Part shown: positions 35,222 to 44,385 of the stretch, one piece after another | How positions within the stretch are numbered: position 1 is the stretch's first letter | Layout: every line of letters starts with the position of its first letter | The notes under the pieces: generated by a model | Seen by the model: only the letters and a program-made list of their open reading frames with translations | Databases searched by the model: none | Told to the model about the DNA's origin: nothing | DNA from: JABCPE02 sp963516675 | GTDB lineage: Bacteria; Bacteroidota; Bacteroidia; Flavobacteriales; Weeksellaceae | Direction of reading: 5' to 3' | Length of the DNA: 62,877 nucleotides | Assembly: GCA_963516675.1 (NCBI GenBank) | Contig: CAUQBH010000012.1 | Location: 1 to 62,877 of the forward strand | Position numbers and translations under genes: made by a program

Positions 35222-36505
35222 TTATTTTTTCCTTTCGGAAAGTTGCTTTTCATATTCGGCAAAATCACTGATTGGCTTTCTTGCAACTCCACTTTCTACA
35301 GCTGCTTTGGCAACTGCGGCAGAAACCTTTGCAAATAATCTGCTGTCAAGTGGTTTCGGTATGAAATAATCTTTCCCGAAGCTGATTTCAGCCAAATTAT
35401 AAGCCTTTTTCACAGCTTCCGTTGCTGGTTCTTTCGCTAAATCTGCAATGGCATGAACCGCCGCTATTTTCATCTCTTCATTGATGTCTGTCGCCTGCAC
35501 ATCCAGCGCACCACGGAATATGTAAGGGAATCCCAAAACATTATTCACCTGATTAGGATAATCACTTCTTCCCGTTGCCATAATCACATCTGGGCGGGTT
35601 TGTTTTGCTAAATCGTAGTTTATCTCTGGAATAGGATTTGCCAAAGCAAAAACAATAGGATTTTCTGCCATTTTTGCTAAAATCTCAGGCTTTAAAACAT
35701 TTCCTTTAGAAAGTCCGATGAAAACATCTGCTCCCTCCAAAACTTCATCCAAAGTTTCGGCTTTGGTATTCTGTACAAAATCTAATTTCTCAGGCGTTAG
35801 GTTGGTTCTCTTATGGCTGATAATTCCCTTGCTGTCGCACATTATGATGTTTTCTTTTTTCAAGCCCAGCTCTATGTAAAGTTTAGAACACGCAATAGCC
35901 GCCGCACCTGCGCCATTTACCACCATTTTTATGTCCTCTATCTTTTTTCCTGCTATTTCTAAACCATTGAGCAATGCTGCTGCGGAGATAATCGCCGTTC
36001 CATGCTGGTCATCGTGCATCAGTGGAATATCCAGTTCTTCTTTTAGTCTTTTTTCTATGTAGAAAGCCTCTGGCGCTTTGATATCTTCCAAATTTATTCC
36101 TCCAAAAGTAGGCGCTATCGCTTTCACGATTTCTACAAATTTATCAGGGTCTTTTTCATTAACTTCTATGTCAAAAACATTGATATCTGCAAATACTTTG
36201 AACAAAAGCCCTTTGCCCTCCATCACAGGTTTAGAAGCCTCTGCACCGATGTCACCAAGCCCCAGAACAGCCGTTCCATTACTGATTACAGCCACGAGAT
36301 TTCCTTTGGAAGTGTATTCATAGACCTTGGAGGCATCTTTTTCTATCTCAAGACAAGGTTCTGCCACCCCAGGAGAATACGCCAGACTCAAATCCCATTG
36401 TGTAGCGTAGGGTTTAGACGGCACCATTTGAATTTTCCCTTTGGGCTCGGCTCTGTGATAGTCCAGAGCAGCTTTTTTCAAGTTTTCTTTATTGTTTTCC
36501 ATCAT
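35222..36505 (-). CDS. NAD(P)-dependent malic enzyme, short form
   Basis: A 427-residue cytoplasmic enzyme converting malate to pyruvate and CO2. The malic N-terminal domain has WDLSLAYSPGVAEPC (about residues 38-52), LGLGDIGAEASKPVMEGK and HDDQHGTAI (about 160-168); the Rossmann domain has VVNGAGAAAIACSKLY (about 190-205) and ALANPIPEI. Bacteroidota and proteobacterial MaeB proteins are usually about 750 residues with a C-terminal phosphotransacetylase-like domain; this one ends right after the malic core, with a clean stop and terminator. Promoter not identified. Confidence 0.9.
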   Translation of the reverse strand: MMENNKENLKKAALDYHRAEPKGKIQMVPSKPYATQWDLSLAYSPGVAEPCLEIEKDASKVYEYTSKGNLVAVISNGTAVLGLGDIGAEASKPVMEGKGLLFKVFADINVFDIEVNEKDPDKFVEIVKAIAPTFGGINLEDIKAPEAFYIEKRLKEELDIPLMHDDQHGTAIISAAALLNGLEIAGKKIEDIKMVVNGAGAAAIACSKLYIELGLKKENIIMCDSKGIISHKRTNLTPEKLDFVQNTKAETLDEVLEGADVFIGLSKGNVLKPEILAKMAENPIVFALANPIPEINYDLAKQTRPDVIMATGRSDYPNQVNNVLGFPYIFRGALDVQATDINEEMKIAAVHAIADLAKEPATEAVKKAYNLAEISFGKDYFIPKPLDSRLFAKVSAAVAKAAVESGVARKPISDFAEYEKQLSERKK

Positions 36506-36589
36506 TTTCGTTAAATTATTATTTCTCGGAATAGAGTCCGCAAATTTCTATTTTTTTTCGGAATTATCATTATATTTTAATTGAAAATA

Positions 36590-36617
36590 TTGATTTTAAA
36601 AATAATTTTTATTTTTG
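36590..36617 (+). promoter_or_regulatory. Promoter of the small outer-membrane barrel gene
   Basis: TTG (36590-36592), a 17-base spacer and TATTTTTG (36610-36617) fit the two-box Bacteroidota promoter; the ATG is 18 bases downstream. Confidence 0.5.
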
Positions 36618-36635
36618 CTGAAAATAATTTGATTT

Positions 36636-37142
36636 ATGAAAAAAATATTTGTAGGATTGCTTTTAGCAATTTCTTCTGTGGCATATTCACAGGAAGCATT
36701 CACGGGTGCTAATGATATCAGAGCTTATGTAGGAGCTAACATCCAAAGCAAAGGTACAGGTGTCACAGCAGGAGCTGATTATGGACTGGGGAGAAGCTTC
36801 TCAGTAGGATTACAGATGAGCTACCTTTTGGGAACGACACACAATGTAAACGGAGTAGAAAAAGCTCCTGTAGGAGACAGATTTGACCTTCGTGGGAGAT
36901 TCAATGCTAATTTAGGTGGAGTTATGAACCTGCCTGAACAGCTGGATGTTTACCCTGGTTTGAGCTTAAGTTTGAAAAACTTCGGAGGGCATATCGGTGC
37001 GAGATACTTCTTTAATAAAGGTTTTGGAGTATTCTCTGAAATCTCCTTCCCTATCGCAAGATACAAAACAAGCGCAACTGGCTACGAAAAACTAAACAAC
37101 CAATTTACTTTCCAAATCGGTGCAGCTTTTGACCTTAACTAA
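36636..37142 (+). CDS. Small outer-membrane beta-barrel protein
   Basis: A 168-residue exported protein with a signal peptide (residues 1-18, ending AYSQ) and about eight amphipathic strands rich in Gly and aromatic residues (GADYGLGRSFSVGLQMSYL, LKNFGGHIGARYFFNKGFGVF), ending FQIGAAFDLN. This is the size and pattern of an OmpX-like eight-strand barrel. The ligand is unknown. It converges with the duplicated receptor genes at a shared terminator and is divergent from the malic enzyme. Confidence 0.65.
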   Translation: MKKIFVGLLLAISSVAYSQEAFTGANDIRAYVGANIQSKGTGVTAGADYGLGRSFSVGLQMSYLLGTTHNVNGVEKAPVGDRFDLRGRFNANLGGVMNLPEQLDVYPGLSLSLKNFGGHIGARYFFNKGFGVFSEISFPIARYKTSATGYEKLNNQFTFQIGAAFDLN

Positions 37143-37148
37143 AAAAAT

Positions 37149-37176
37149 AAATCCCTCGTAATTGAGGGATTTTTTA
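37149..37176 (+). terminator. Bidirectional terminator, near-identical to 39379-39403
   Basis: AAATCCCTC-GTAATT-GAGGGATTTTTT. It differs from the hairpin after the second receptor copy by one loop base, which suggests the receptor duplication included it. Confidence 0.8.
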
Positions 37177-37194
37177 TTATTTCAGCAGTCCGCC

Positions 37195-39324
37195 TTAATC
37201 TTCTTTACTGTCACGGCTCAGCATATTAGGATTTTCTTTGGCTAGTTTATTTCTTGTAGGAATTTTATAATTTACAGAAATCCCGAAAGTACGGGTGTCA
37301 CTCTTGTCACTTGTCAGCACATTAGATGCCTGATAAATAGAGCGTAGAACCATTTTATTCGTATTGAACACATCATACACATACAGCAAAACATTCAGCC
37401 TGTCTTTCATAAATTTTCTTGACAATGTGATATCCATCGCATTATTCATTGGTTCATCAATTTTATAATAATAAATTCCTGCATTGGCTGGAGTATAGCT
37501 GTAGTTCGCATTCAGTTTTATTCCCTTTGGCAATACAATCTGGGCATTTAGGTTAAAAAACCATCGTCCATTAGGATTAATATCAGGAAGCCTCTGAAAT
37601 TGATAGTTTGTATAGAAATACAAATAGCTGACTTCACCAGTATTGATAGTATTTATTGTATTCTTGATTTCCTTGATTGGCTTTGTAAAAATCATAAATG
37701 GAATTGGAAATCCTATATTAAAATTATGTATTTTCACAGAAGAAATATTTTCATAACTTAGAGAAACCTCATCACCGCTTCGGGTCATTTTTTGTTCAAC
37801 ATGATTATCACCCAAACTTAAATTATACCCCAAAAATATGTAATCAAACGCTGAAATTTCAGCTTCTATATTGTCATAAATCGTAGGCTGCAAATTCGCA
37901 TTCCCTATCATTTGGTAGTTGCTATTTCTATAAATATTGCTATTCGGATTTAAAACCGAAATACTCGGCAAGCTGATTTTCTTATTATAATTAACTGCAA
38001 AATTCACTCCTTTCATGAAATTATACTGCACGCTGGCATTTGGGAAAAGGCGGTATTGCTTGAATTTATGCAAATCATCATATTGATGCGTAGTGCTGTT
38101 GTATGTAGTCCCGCTGATATCATAATCTTCAGCACGAGTTCCGAGGATAAAATCCAGCTTCCCTATCGTAGTCTGCAGTTCTACATAAGAAGACGCCGTC
38201 TGTCTCTGATAGTCCAAATTGGTAATTCCGCTGTTTTTGGTAGTAAAATATCGTCTATCGTAAAGCCCACCAACGCTGATTTTCCCTGTGTCAAAGAGAT
38301 TAAGAGGCTGAGAAAAATCCACTCTAAATTCTGCCATTCTCGCATCCGAGCTGTTATCCAAAACCAACTGATTGGTAGGAATTTGATTCAAAAATAAATT
38401 CTCTTGTTTAAAATCATTGTCCCTTTTAGTATAAGTGAATTTAAAATCCAGCTTTCTATCTGAACCGCTAAATCTTTTTTGGTAAGTCGCTGAAGCCTCG
38501 TGTCTCAGTCCTCTGCTGTTGGTTTCGTCTTGTCTGGCGTAGCTCAGTCCACTATAAATTCCGTTACTCTGCACAGCGGCAGCATTATTGCTGTAATTCA
38601 GATTATAATTTAATAGCAATCTGTCGTTTTGACTAAAATCAAAAGTCAAAGCCGCTTTTGTAAAATAGCCTCTGTTCCTTTCATCATTAAATATTTTAGA
38701 AATATTATCCACTTCGCTGTCTTCCATTGCTTCGCGGTAGTTCTGCCCTACATTCAGCTGCCAGCCGAACCATCTGTTTTTGGAATTGAGCAAAATAGAG
38801 TTGTTCGTTTTGCTTCGGTATTTGTCATAATTACTAAAAGAGTAATTCCCAGAATAAGTCGCAGTAAGGTAGCTTTTCGCTGATTTTGAAGTGATTATAT
38901 TCAGAATCGCACCACCAGAAGTCGCTGGATATTCCGCCCCTGGGCTGGTCACCACTTCTATCCTGTCTATAACACTAGCAGGCATTCCTTCTAGAAAGGC
39001 GCTTAACTCATTGCTGGTAATATTCAGTGGCTGCCCATCCATATAGACATCCAGCGCTTTCCCCTGATACGCCATCCCTGTAAGGTCTGAAACGATAAGC
39101 CCTGGCAGTTTTTTGATTCCTTCCAGCGCCGTTCCCGTGTTGAGATTCGGCTGTTCAGAAAAATCAAATATCGTGCGGTCAGCCTTCTGTTCCACCGCTT
39201 TTTTGGTTTTAGTAATCGTTACTTCTTTTATTTCCTTTTCTTTCTTTGGAGCTTGTGGTTTGTCTTCTTGAGCCCATCCCATCACAGAAATAAGGAGTGA
39301 TAATACAGCGATTTGTTTTTTCAT
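37195..39324 (-). CDS. TonB-dependent-receptor-type outer-membrane barrel, copy A
   Basis: A 709-residue outer-membrane protein with a signal peptide (residues 1-18, ending GWAQ), a Lys-rich linker with IKEVTITKTKKAV, a plug domain (about residues 50-150; IVSDLTGMAYQGKALDVYMDG, RIEVVTSPGAEYPATSGGA) and a beta-barrel of the type called outer membrane protein beta-barrel family. It lacks the N-terminal carboxypeptidase-like domain seen in many relatives. Copy B follows upstream, 82 bases away, and is very similar; differences cluster in predicted surface loops. It would depend on the ExbB/ExbD/TonB system. The substrate is unknown. Confidence 0.82.
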   Translation of the reverse strand: MKKQIAVLSLLISVMGWAQEDKPQAPKKEKEIKEVTITKTKKAVEQKADRTIFDFSEQPNLNTGTALEGIKKLPGLIVSDLTGMAYQGKALDVYMDGQPLNITSNELSAFLEGMPASVIDRIEVVTSPGAEYPATSGGAILNIITSKSAKSYLTATYSGNYSFSNYDKYRSKTNNSILLNSKNRWFGWQLNVGQNYREAMEDSEVDNISKIFNDERNRGYFTKAALTFDFSQNDRLLLNYNLNYSNNAAAVQSNGIYSGLSYARQDETNSRGLRHEASATYQKRFSGSDRKLDFKFTYTKRDNDFKQENLFLNQIPTNQLVLDNSSDARMAEFRVDFSQPLNLFDTGKISVGGLYDRRYFTTKNSGITNLDYQRQTASSYVELQTTIGKLDFILGTRAEDYDISGTTYNSTTHQYDDLHKFKQYRLFPNASVQYNFMKGVNFAVNYNKKISLPSISVLNPNSNIYRNSNYQMIGNANLQPTIYDNIEAEISAFDYIFLGYNLSLGDNHVEQKMTRSGDEVSLSYENISSVKIHNFNIGFPIPFMIFTKPIKEIKNTINTINTGEVSYLYFYTNYQFQRLPDINPNGRWFFNLNAQIVLPKGIKLNANYSYTPANAGIYYYKIDEPMNNAMDITLSRKFMKDRLNVLLYVYDVFNTNKMVLRSIYQASNVLTSDKSDTRTFGISVNYKIPTRNKLAKENPNMLSRDSKED

Positions 39325-39378
39325 TTTATATTTTTAAAGCATCCAAATATAAAATATTTATATTTAAATAAACGAAAA

Positions 39379-39403
39379 AAAATCCCTCATAATTGAGGGA
39401 TTT
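39379..39403 (-). terminator. Terminator of receptor copy B
   Basis: AAATCCCTC-ATAATT-GAGGGATTT with flanking T-run; lies between the two receptor genes, so they are separate transcription units. Confidence 0.8.
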
Positions 39404-39406
39404 TTT

Positions 39407-41554
39407 TTATTTTATCAATCCGCCTTCATCTTCTTTCTTATCACTGCCCAGCATATTAGGATTTTCTTTGGCTAGCTTATTTCTCGTTGGGATTTTATAA
39501 TTTACAGAAATTCCGAAAGTACGGGTGTCATTCTTAATGCTCATCAATACATTAGGTGTCTGATAAATAGAGCGAGCAGACATTTGATTAGTATTAAACA
39601 CATCATTCACATATAGTGAAACATTTAGTCTGTCACTCATGAATTTTCTTGATAATGTGATATCCAATGCGTTATTCAGCGGTTTATCAGTTTGGAAATA
39701 GAAATATCCTATTTTCGCTGGGATATAGCTGTAGTTCGCATTCAGTTTTATTCCCTTTGGTAATACAATCTGGGCATTTAGGTTAAAAAACCATAGTCCA
39801 TTAGGTTTGATTTCTGGAAGTCTCTGAAGCTGATAATTCGCAAAGAAATACAAAAAGCTGACTTTATCAGGATTGGTTGTACTCATAGAACTCATGATTT
39901 CCTTGATTGACTTTGTGAAAATCATAAATGGAATTGGGAAACCTATATTAAAATTATGTATTCTCGCGGAAGAAATATTTTCATTAATCATAGAAACCTC
40001 ATCACCGCTGCGGGTCATTTTTTGTATAACTTGATTATTAACCAAATTTAAATTATACCCAAGAAATACATAGTCAAATGCTGAAATTTTTGCTTCTATA
40101 TTATCAAAAATCGTTGGCTGCAAATTCGCATTTCCCGTTGTTTGAACATTACCATTTCCATAAGTATTGTTATTTGGGTTCAAAAGCGAAATACTCGGCA
40201 GGCTGATTTTCTTATTATAATTAACTGCAAAATTCACTCCTTTCATGAAATTATACTGCACGCTGGCATTTGGGAAAAGGCGGTATTGTTTGAATTTATG
40301 CAAATCATCGTACTGATGCGTGCTGCTGTTGTATGTAGTTCCGCTGATGTCATAATCTTCGGCACGAGTTCCGAGGATAAAATCCAGCTTTCCTATCGTA
40401 GTCTGCAGTTCTACATAAGAAGACGCCGTCTGTCTCTGGTAGTCCAAATTGGTAATTCCTCTGCTTTCCGTAGTAAAATCCAATCTCTCATAAAGCCCTC
40501 CAACGCTGATTTTACCTTTGTCAAAGATATTGAGCGGCTGGGAAAAATCCACTCGAAATTCAGCTGTTCTCGCATCCGAGCTGTTATCCAAAAGAAGCTG
40601 ATTAGTAGGAATTTGATTTAAAAATAAGTTTTTCTGTTCAAAATCATTATCCCTTTTAGTATAAGTGAATTTAAAATCCAGTTTCCTATCCGAACCGCTA
40701 AATCTTTTTTGGTATGCTGCCGAAGCCTCATGTCTCAGCCTCATGCTTTCGGTTTCATCTTGTCTGTTGTAGCTCAGTCCGCTGTAAATCCCATTACTCT
40801 GGATTGCAGCATCACTATTACCATAATTCAAATTGTAATTTAGCAATAATCTATCATTTTGGCTAAAATCAAAAGTCAAAGCCGCTTTTGCAAAATACCC
40901 TCTGTTCCTTTCATCATTAAATATGCTCGAAATACCATCTACTTCATTATTTTTCATGTTTTCAAGATAGTTCTGCCCTACATTCAGCTGCCAGCCAAAC
41001 CATCTGTTTTTGGAATTGAGCAAAATAGAGTTGTTCGTTTTGCTTCGGTATTTGTCATAATTACTAAAAGAGTAATTCCCAGAATAAGTCGCAGTAAGGT
41101 AGCTTTTCGCTGATTTTGAAGTGATTATATTCAGAATCGCACCGCCAGAAGTTGCTGGATATTCCGCCCCTGGGCTGGTCACCACTTCTATCCTGTCTAT
41201 GGCATTTGCGGGCATTCCTTCTAGAAATGCGTTTAGCTCATTGCTGGTAATATTCAGCGGTCGCCCATCCATATAGACATCCAGCATTTTCCCTTGATAC
41301 GCCATCCCTGTAAGGTCTGAAACGATAAGCCCAGGCAGTTTTTTGATTCCTTCCAGAGCCGTTCCCGTGTTAAGATTCGGCTGTTCAGAGAAATCAAATA
41401 TCGTGCGGTCAGCCTTCTGCTCCACCGCTTTTTTGGTTTTAGTAATCGTTACTTCTTTTATTTCCTTTTCTTTCTTTTGGGTTTGTGGTTTATCTTCTTG
41501 AGCCCATCCCATCACAGAAATAAGGAGCGATAATACAGCAATTTGTTTTTTCAT
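39407..41554 (-). CDS. TonB-dependent-receptor-type outer-membrane barrel, copy B
   Basis: A 715-residue paralogue of copy A in direct tandem. Signal peptide, plug and many barrel strands are the same (for example residues about 125-205 are identical apart from single changes, as is the stretch around TASSYVELQTTIGKLDFILG). Variation is concentrated in short blocks such as NVGQNY followed by LENMKNNEVDG versus REAMEDSEVDN, the region after ISLPSIS, and the last 170 residues. It has a 6-residue longer C-terminus (EGGLIK). The likely role is the same as copy A with different surface specificity. Confidence 0.82.
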   Translation of the reverse strand: MKKQIAVLSLLISVMGWAQEDKPQTQKKEKEIKEVTITKTKKAVEQKADRTIFDFSEQPNLNTGTALEGIKKLPGLIVSDLTGMAYQGKMLDVYMDGRPLNITSNELNAFLEGMPANAIDRIEVVTSPGAEYPATSGGAILNIITSKSAKSYLTATYSGNYSFSNYDKYRSKTNNSILLNSKNRWFGWQLNVGQNYLENMKNNEVDGISSIFNDERNRGYFAKAALTFDFSQNDRLLLNYNLNYGNSDAAIQSNGIYSGLSYNRQDETESMRLRHEASAAYQKRFSGSDRKLDFKFTYTKRDNDFEQKNLFLNQIPTNQLLLDNSSDARTAEFRVDFSQPLNIFDKGKISVGGLYERLDFTTESRGITNLDYQRQTASSYVELQTTIGKLDFILGTRAEDYDISGTTYNSSTHQYDDLHKFKQYRLFPNASVQYNFMKGVNFAVNYNKKISLPSISLLNPNNNTYGNGNVQTTGNANLQPTIFDNIEAKISAFDYVFLGYNLNLVNNQVIQKMTRSGDEVSMINENISSARIHNFNIGFPIPFMIFTKSIKEIMSSMSTTNPDKVSFLYFFANYQLQRLPEIKPNGLWFFNLNAQIVLPKGIKLNANYSYIPAKIGYFYFQTDKPLNNALDITLSRKFMSDRLNVSLYVNDVFNTNQMSARSIYQTPNVLMSIKNDTRTFGISVNYKIPTRNKLAKENPNMLGSDKKEDEGGLIK

Positions 41555-41701
41555 TTTATATTAATTTTATGATTTCTTGTCGCAAACATAAATAATTTTT
41601 CGAAACTATGCAATGCATAGTAGTGGATTTTTTAAAATAAATTGATGATTTTTTTTATTTAAAAGTCTTCAAATTTAAAATTTTCTATCTAAAAAATAGA
41701 A

Positions 41702-41745
41702 AAAATCCTACCGAGCTGTCATTTTACACTCTCGAATAGGATTTT
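41702..41745 (-). terminator. Rho-independent terminator of the CapA-like gene
   Basis: AAAATCCTA / TAGGATTTT outer arms with an inner CGAG / CTCG pair; 20 bases downstream of the CapA-like gene. Confidence 0.65.
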
Positions 41746-41765
41746 ATCTTTGTTCAACTGAAAAA

Positions 41766-42878
41766 TCAGAGTTTTATCGTGTTTTCTTCAAATTTCAAAT
41801 TCTGTTCTGGGAAGTCCAGTTTGGTGAGTTTTTTTAGCCGCTGAAAAGCCCTGTTTTCTGCATCCAGCTCAAGCCCTTTTTCTTTGGTCTGCTTTACAGA
41901 AACCACCTTTGCAGAGAGAAAATCGCCGTTGGATTTCAGTTTTATATCCAGCAGAGGCGCAATGCCTTTGTCTCCCGTAAGGCTGAATCTCCCGTAAGTA
42001 TTGAAATTCCCAAGACTATACGCTATGAATTTATTTTTATAAACCTCCACTGCGCGGGTCACATGCGGGCCGTGTCCCAGCACGATATCCGCTCCTGCAT
42101 CCACCACCGAACGCGCGAAATGATGCACATCTCCTCTATTTTCTCCGTAAAAAAATTCTGCTTTTTTAGGAACTCTCACATGTTCTGTCCCTTCCGCACC
42201 GCCATGAAAAGAAACGATGGTAATGTCCGTTTGGGATTTCAGTTCCCGCACTATCTCTTTGGCTTTTTTGACATCCAATAGGGAAAGCATATTTTTATTC
42301 GGTGCAAAGGCGCAGAAGCCGTATTTTATATTATCTTTCTCAAAAATTATGACTGGATATTCCTTTGTCCCTGCATGATAAATTCCTGCATTATCAAGGA
42401 CTTTGGCTGTGGTTTTTCTTCCTATCAATCCGAAATCTCCTGCGTGGTTGTTCGCGGTGCTCATCAGATTAAACCCTGCTTCTTTGATGATTTTCCCGTA
42501 TCGCTCCGGCATTCTGAAAACATAGCAGTGCTGCGGTTCTTTGTCTTCACATTTTTGGGATTCTCCCTCATCTAAAAAAACACCTTCCAAATTCCCAAAA
42601 ACGATGTCTCCTTTGAGATGATTTCTCACCTCTGAAAAACTTCCTGCCGCATCATCTTTCGGAAGATATTTTTTAGATGGATAGGCGCTTCCTATCATGA
42701 TATCGCCCACCGCCACTATGTTTATAACATCTTTTTTGAGTTTTTCCTCTGGCTGTGGGCGTTCTATTTTTTTGAGCGAATCATCACTCTCTTTGGAAGA
42801 AATTCTTTCCAAATTCTCCTTTTTTTCACAAGAAAACAGCCCTAAAAGAACTGCCCAAAAGATAATTTTTCTTTTCAC
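41766..42878 (-). CDS. CapA/PgsA-like metallophosphatase-fold lipoprotein
   Basis: A 370-residue lipoprotein (GTG start; lipobox GLFSC, lipidated Cys about residue 17) with the CapA fold related to calcineurin-like phosphatases: VAVGDIMIGSAYP, FGNLEGVFLD, STANNHAGDFG, SFHGGAEGTEH and LGHGPHVTRAVEVYKNKFIAYSLGNF (first 20 residues shown would be GHGPHVTRAVEV onward). CapA proteins take part in poly-gamma-glutamate export in some Bacillota, but in Bacteroidota their role is unsettled. An upstream ATG at 42974 is in frame, but it overlaps the nusB promoter and would spoil the lipoprotein signal, so I chose GTG at 42878. Confidence 0.8.
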   Translation of the reverse strand: MKRKIIFWAVLLGLFSCEKKENLERISSKESDDSLKKIERPQPEEKLKKDVINIVAVGDIMIGSAYPSKKYLPKDDAAGSFSEVRNHLKGDIVFGNLEGVFLDEGESQKCEDKEPQHCYVFRMPERYGKIIKEAGFNLMSTANNHAGDFGLIGRKTTAKVLDNAGIYHAGTKEYPVIIFEKDNIKYGFCAFAPNKNMLSLLDVKKAKEIVRELKSQTDITIVSFHGGAEGTEHVRVPKKAEFFYGENRGDVHHFARSVVDAGADIVLGHGPHVTRAVEVYKNKFIAYSLGNFNTYGRFSLTGDKGIAPLLDIKLKSNGDFLSAKVVSVKQTKEKGLELDAENRAFQRLKKLTKLDFPEQNLKFEENTIKL

Positions 42879-42936
42879 TTTCAATCTGCTTAATAACGGC
42901 GTAAAGATACAAAATTCATCAAAAAAATAATTGATG

Positions 42937-42969
42937 TTTGATATTGAATATTTTATTTTTTTATCTTTG
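42937..42969 (+). promoter_or_regulatory. Promoter of nusB
   Basis: TTTG (42937-42940), 21-base spacer, TATCTTTG (42962-42969): a good two-box Bacteroidota promoter. The nusB ATG is 21 bases downstream. Confidence 0.6.
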
Positions 42970-42990
42970 CCCACTTAAAGTTCTTTGAAA

Positions 42991-43896
42991 ATGTTAGGAA
43001 GAAGACAATTACGCGAAAAAACCATCCAGACCCTTTATTCTTATCAGCAGAATCCTATGAAACAGGATGTTTTGGCAAGAAATATGTTTGCCGAGATAGA
43101 TAAGATTTATTCTTTGTACATCTACCAGCTTAATTTTCTCATCGCATTGAAAAAAATCGCGGAGAAACAAATGGAGCTGAACAAAAACAAGTACATAAAA
43201 ACCGAAGAAGACCTCAATCCTAATCGGAAATTTATCCGAAATCAAGCGATAGAACTTCTCGAGCAAAACGAAGAAAGATTGTCTTTCAGCACTAAACATC
43301 AGAATCTAATCTGGGACATCCACGATGACCTGCTCATCAAGGTTTTTAACAAAATAAAAGCGAGCAAACTCTTTCAAGATTATATGAAAGGAGATGAATT
43401 TTCTTTCGAGGAAGACCAAAAATTCATCGGAAAAGTTTTCCTAAGGTATGTCGCAGAAAACGAAGACTTCCAGAACCATTTGGAAGATTTAGAACTTCAC
43501 TGGGCGGATGATTTCCACATCGCCAACTCCATGACGCAGAAAACTCTCGGTTTCCTCAGCAAGGATAAGCCTTCGCATACTTTGATAAAGATGATAAAAG
43601 ATGAAGACGATAGAAATTTCGCTCTGAAACTGCTCAACGAAACTCTGAACCACTGGGAAGAAACCGAAAAAAAGATAGAAGAAAGATTAGAGAACTGGGA
43701 TTTAGACCGTATCTCGCTAATGGACAAAATCATTTTGGCTACCGCTATTTCAGAATTGGACTATTTCCCTCTGACGCCTTCCAGAATCATCATCAATGAA
43801 TATATAGAAATCGCAAAGGCTTTCGCTACTGACAAATCTCAAATCTTTGTAAACGGAATCCTTGACCGATACATCAAAAGCAACGATAGAAATTAA
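42991..43896 (+). CDS. nusB: Transcription antitermination factor NusB, long form
   Basis: A 301-residue cytoplasmic protein. The N-terminus MLGRRQLREKTIQTLYSY is the NusB RNA-binding start; a Bacteroidota-specific insertion occupies much of the middle; the C-terminal NusB helical domain (about residues 195-300) contains WDLDRISLMDKIILATAISEL and PSRIIINEYIEIAKAFATDKSQIFVNGILD. NusB with NusE and others prevents premature termination, mainly on rRNA operons. A TTG at 42985 could extend the frame by two codons; the ATG at 42991 is the natural start. Followed by a DUF1573 gene and yajC. Confidence 0.92.
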   Translation: MLGRRQLREKTIQTLYSYQQNPMKQDVLARNMFAEIDKIYSLYIYQLNFLIALKKIAEKQMELNKNKYIKTEEDLNPNRKFIRNQAIELLEQNEERLSFSTKHQNLIWDIHDDLLIKVFNKIKASKLFQDYMKGDEFSFEEDQKFIGKVFLRYVAENEDFQNHLEDLELHWADDFHIANSMTQKTLGFLSKDKPSHTLIKMIKDEDDRNFALKLLNETLNHWEETEKKIEERLENWDLDRISLMDKIILATAISELDYFPLTPSRIIINEYIEIAKAFATDKSQIFVNGILDRYIKSNDRN

Positions 43897-43926
43897 ATTT
43901 TAACCTTAAAAATAACCAAAAAAGAA

Positions 43927-44361
43927 ATGAAAAACACCTTGAAACTTTCAGGAATAGGGCTTATGCTGCTCCTTGCGGTAGTATCTTGCCAAAAAAACGA
44001 AAAAGCAGAACCAATACCAGAGCCTGTGGAAGAAGCTAAACCAGAACAACCAATGACGAAGGCGAGTTTTGCTAAAGAAGAACACGATTTTGGGACTATG
44101 AAAAAAGGTGAAGTGGTGCAGCATGTTTACGAAGTGACTAACACAGGTGACAAACCTCTGTATATCAACTCCGTACAGCCTGCATGCGGATGCACAGCGC
44201 CAGACTACACCAAAGATGCCATCGCACCAGGAGAAAAAGGACAAGTAACACTGAGCTTTGACTCCAAAAACTTCAACGGAGCTGTAACAAAAACCGCACA
44301 AGTATTCATGAACGCAGAAAACTCTCCTGTTACACTGAGTTTTAAGGCAAATGTACAATAA
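43927..44361 (+). CDS. DUF1573 lipoprotein
   Basis: A 144-residue lipoprotein (lipobox AVVSC, lipidated Cys about residue 21). After an acidic Pro/Glu linker comes the DUF1573 immunoglobulin-like domain: FAKEEHDFGTMKKGEVVQHVYEV (core residues about 48-70), NTGDKPLYINSVQPACGCTAPDY and the closing VTLSFKANVQ. The CGC pair is characteristic of the family. The role is unknown. The position between nusB and yajC is, to my knowledge, common in flavobacteria. Confidence 0.88.
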   Translation: MKNTLKLSGIGLMLLLAVVSCQKNEKAEPIPEPVEEAKPEQPMTKASFAKEEHDFGTMKKGEVVQHVYEVTNTGDKPLYINSVQPACGCTAPDYTKDAIAPGEKGQVTLSFDSKNFNGAVTKTAQVFMNAENSPVTLSFKANVQ

Positions 44362-44385
44362 TCACTTAGAAAAACTTTAATAAAA

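Noticed and set aside
37149..39403. Repeated AATCCCTC...GAGGGATT sequences as possible insertion-sequence ends
   Set aside because: Each is itself a hairpin followed by T residues directly after a gene, and no transposase or target-site duplication is present; they are duplicated terminators.
37195..41554. The receptor tandem as an assembly artefact
   Set aside because: The copies differ by many substitutions spread along the genes and by C-terminal length, so they are real paralogues.
42879..42974. N-terminal extension of the CapA-like protein
   Set aside because: It overlaps the nusB promoter region, is not hydrophobic in the right place, and would bury the lipoprotein signal that starts at GTG 42878.
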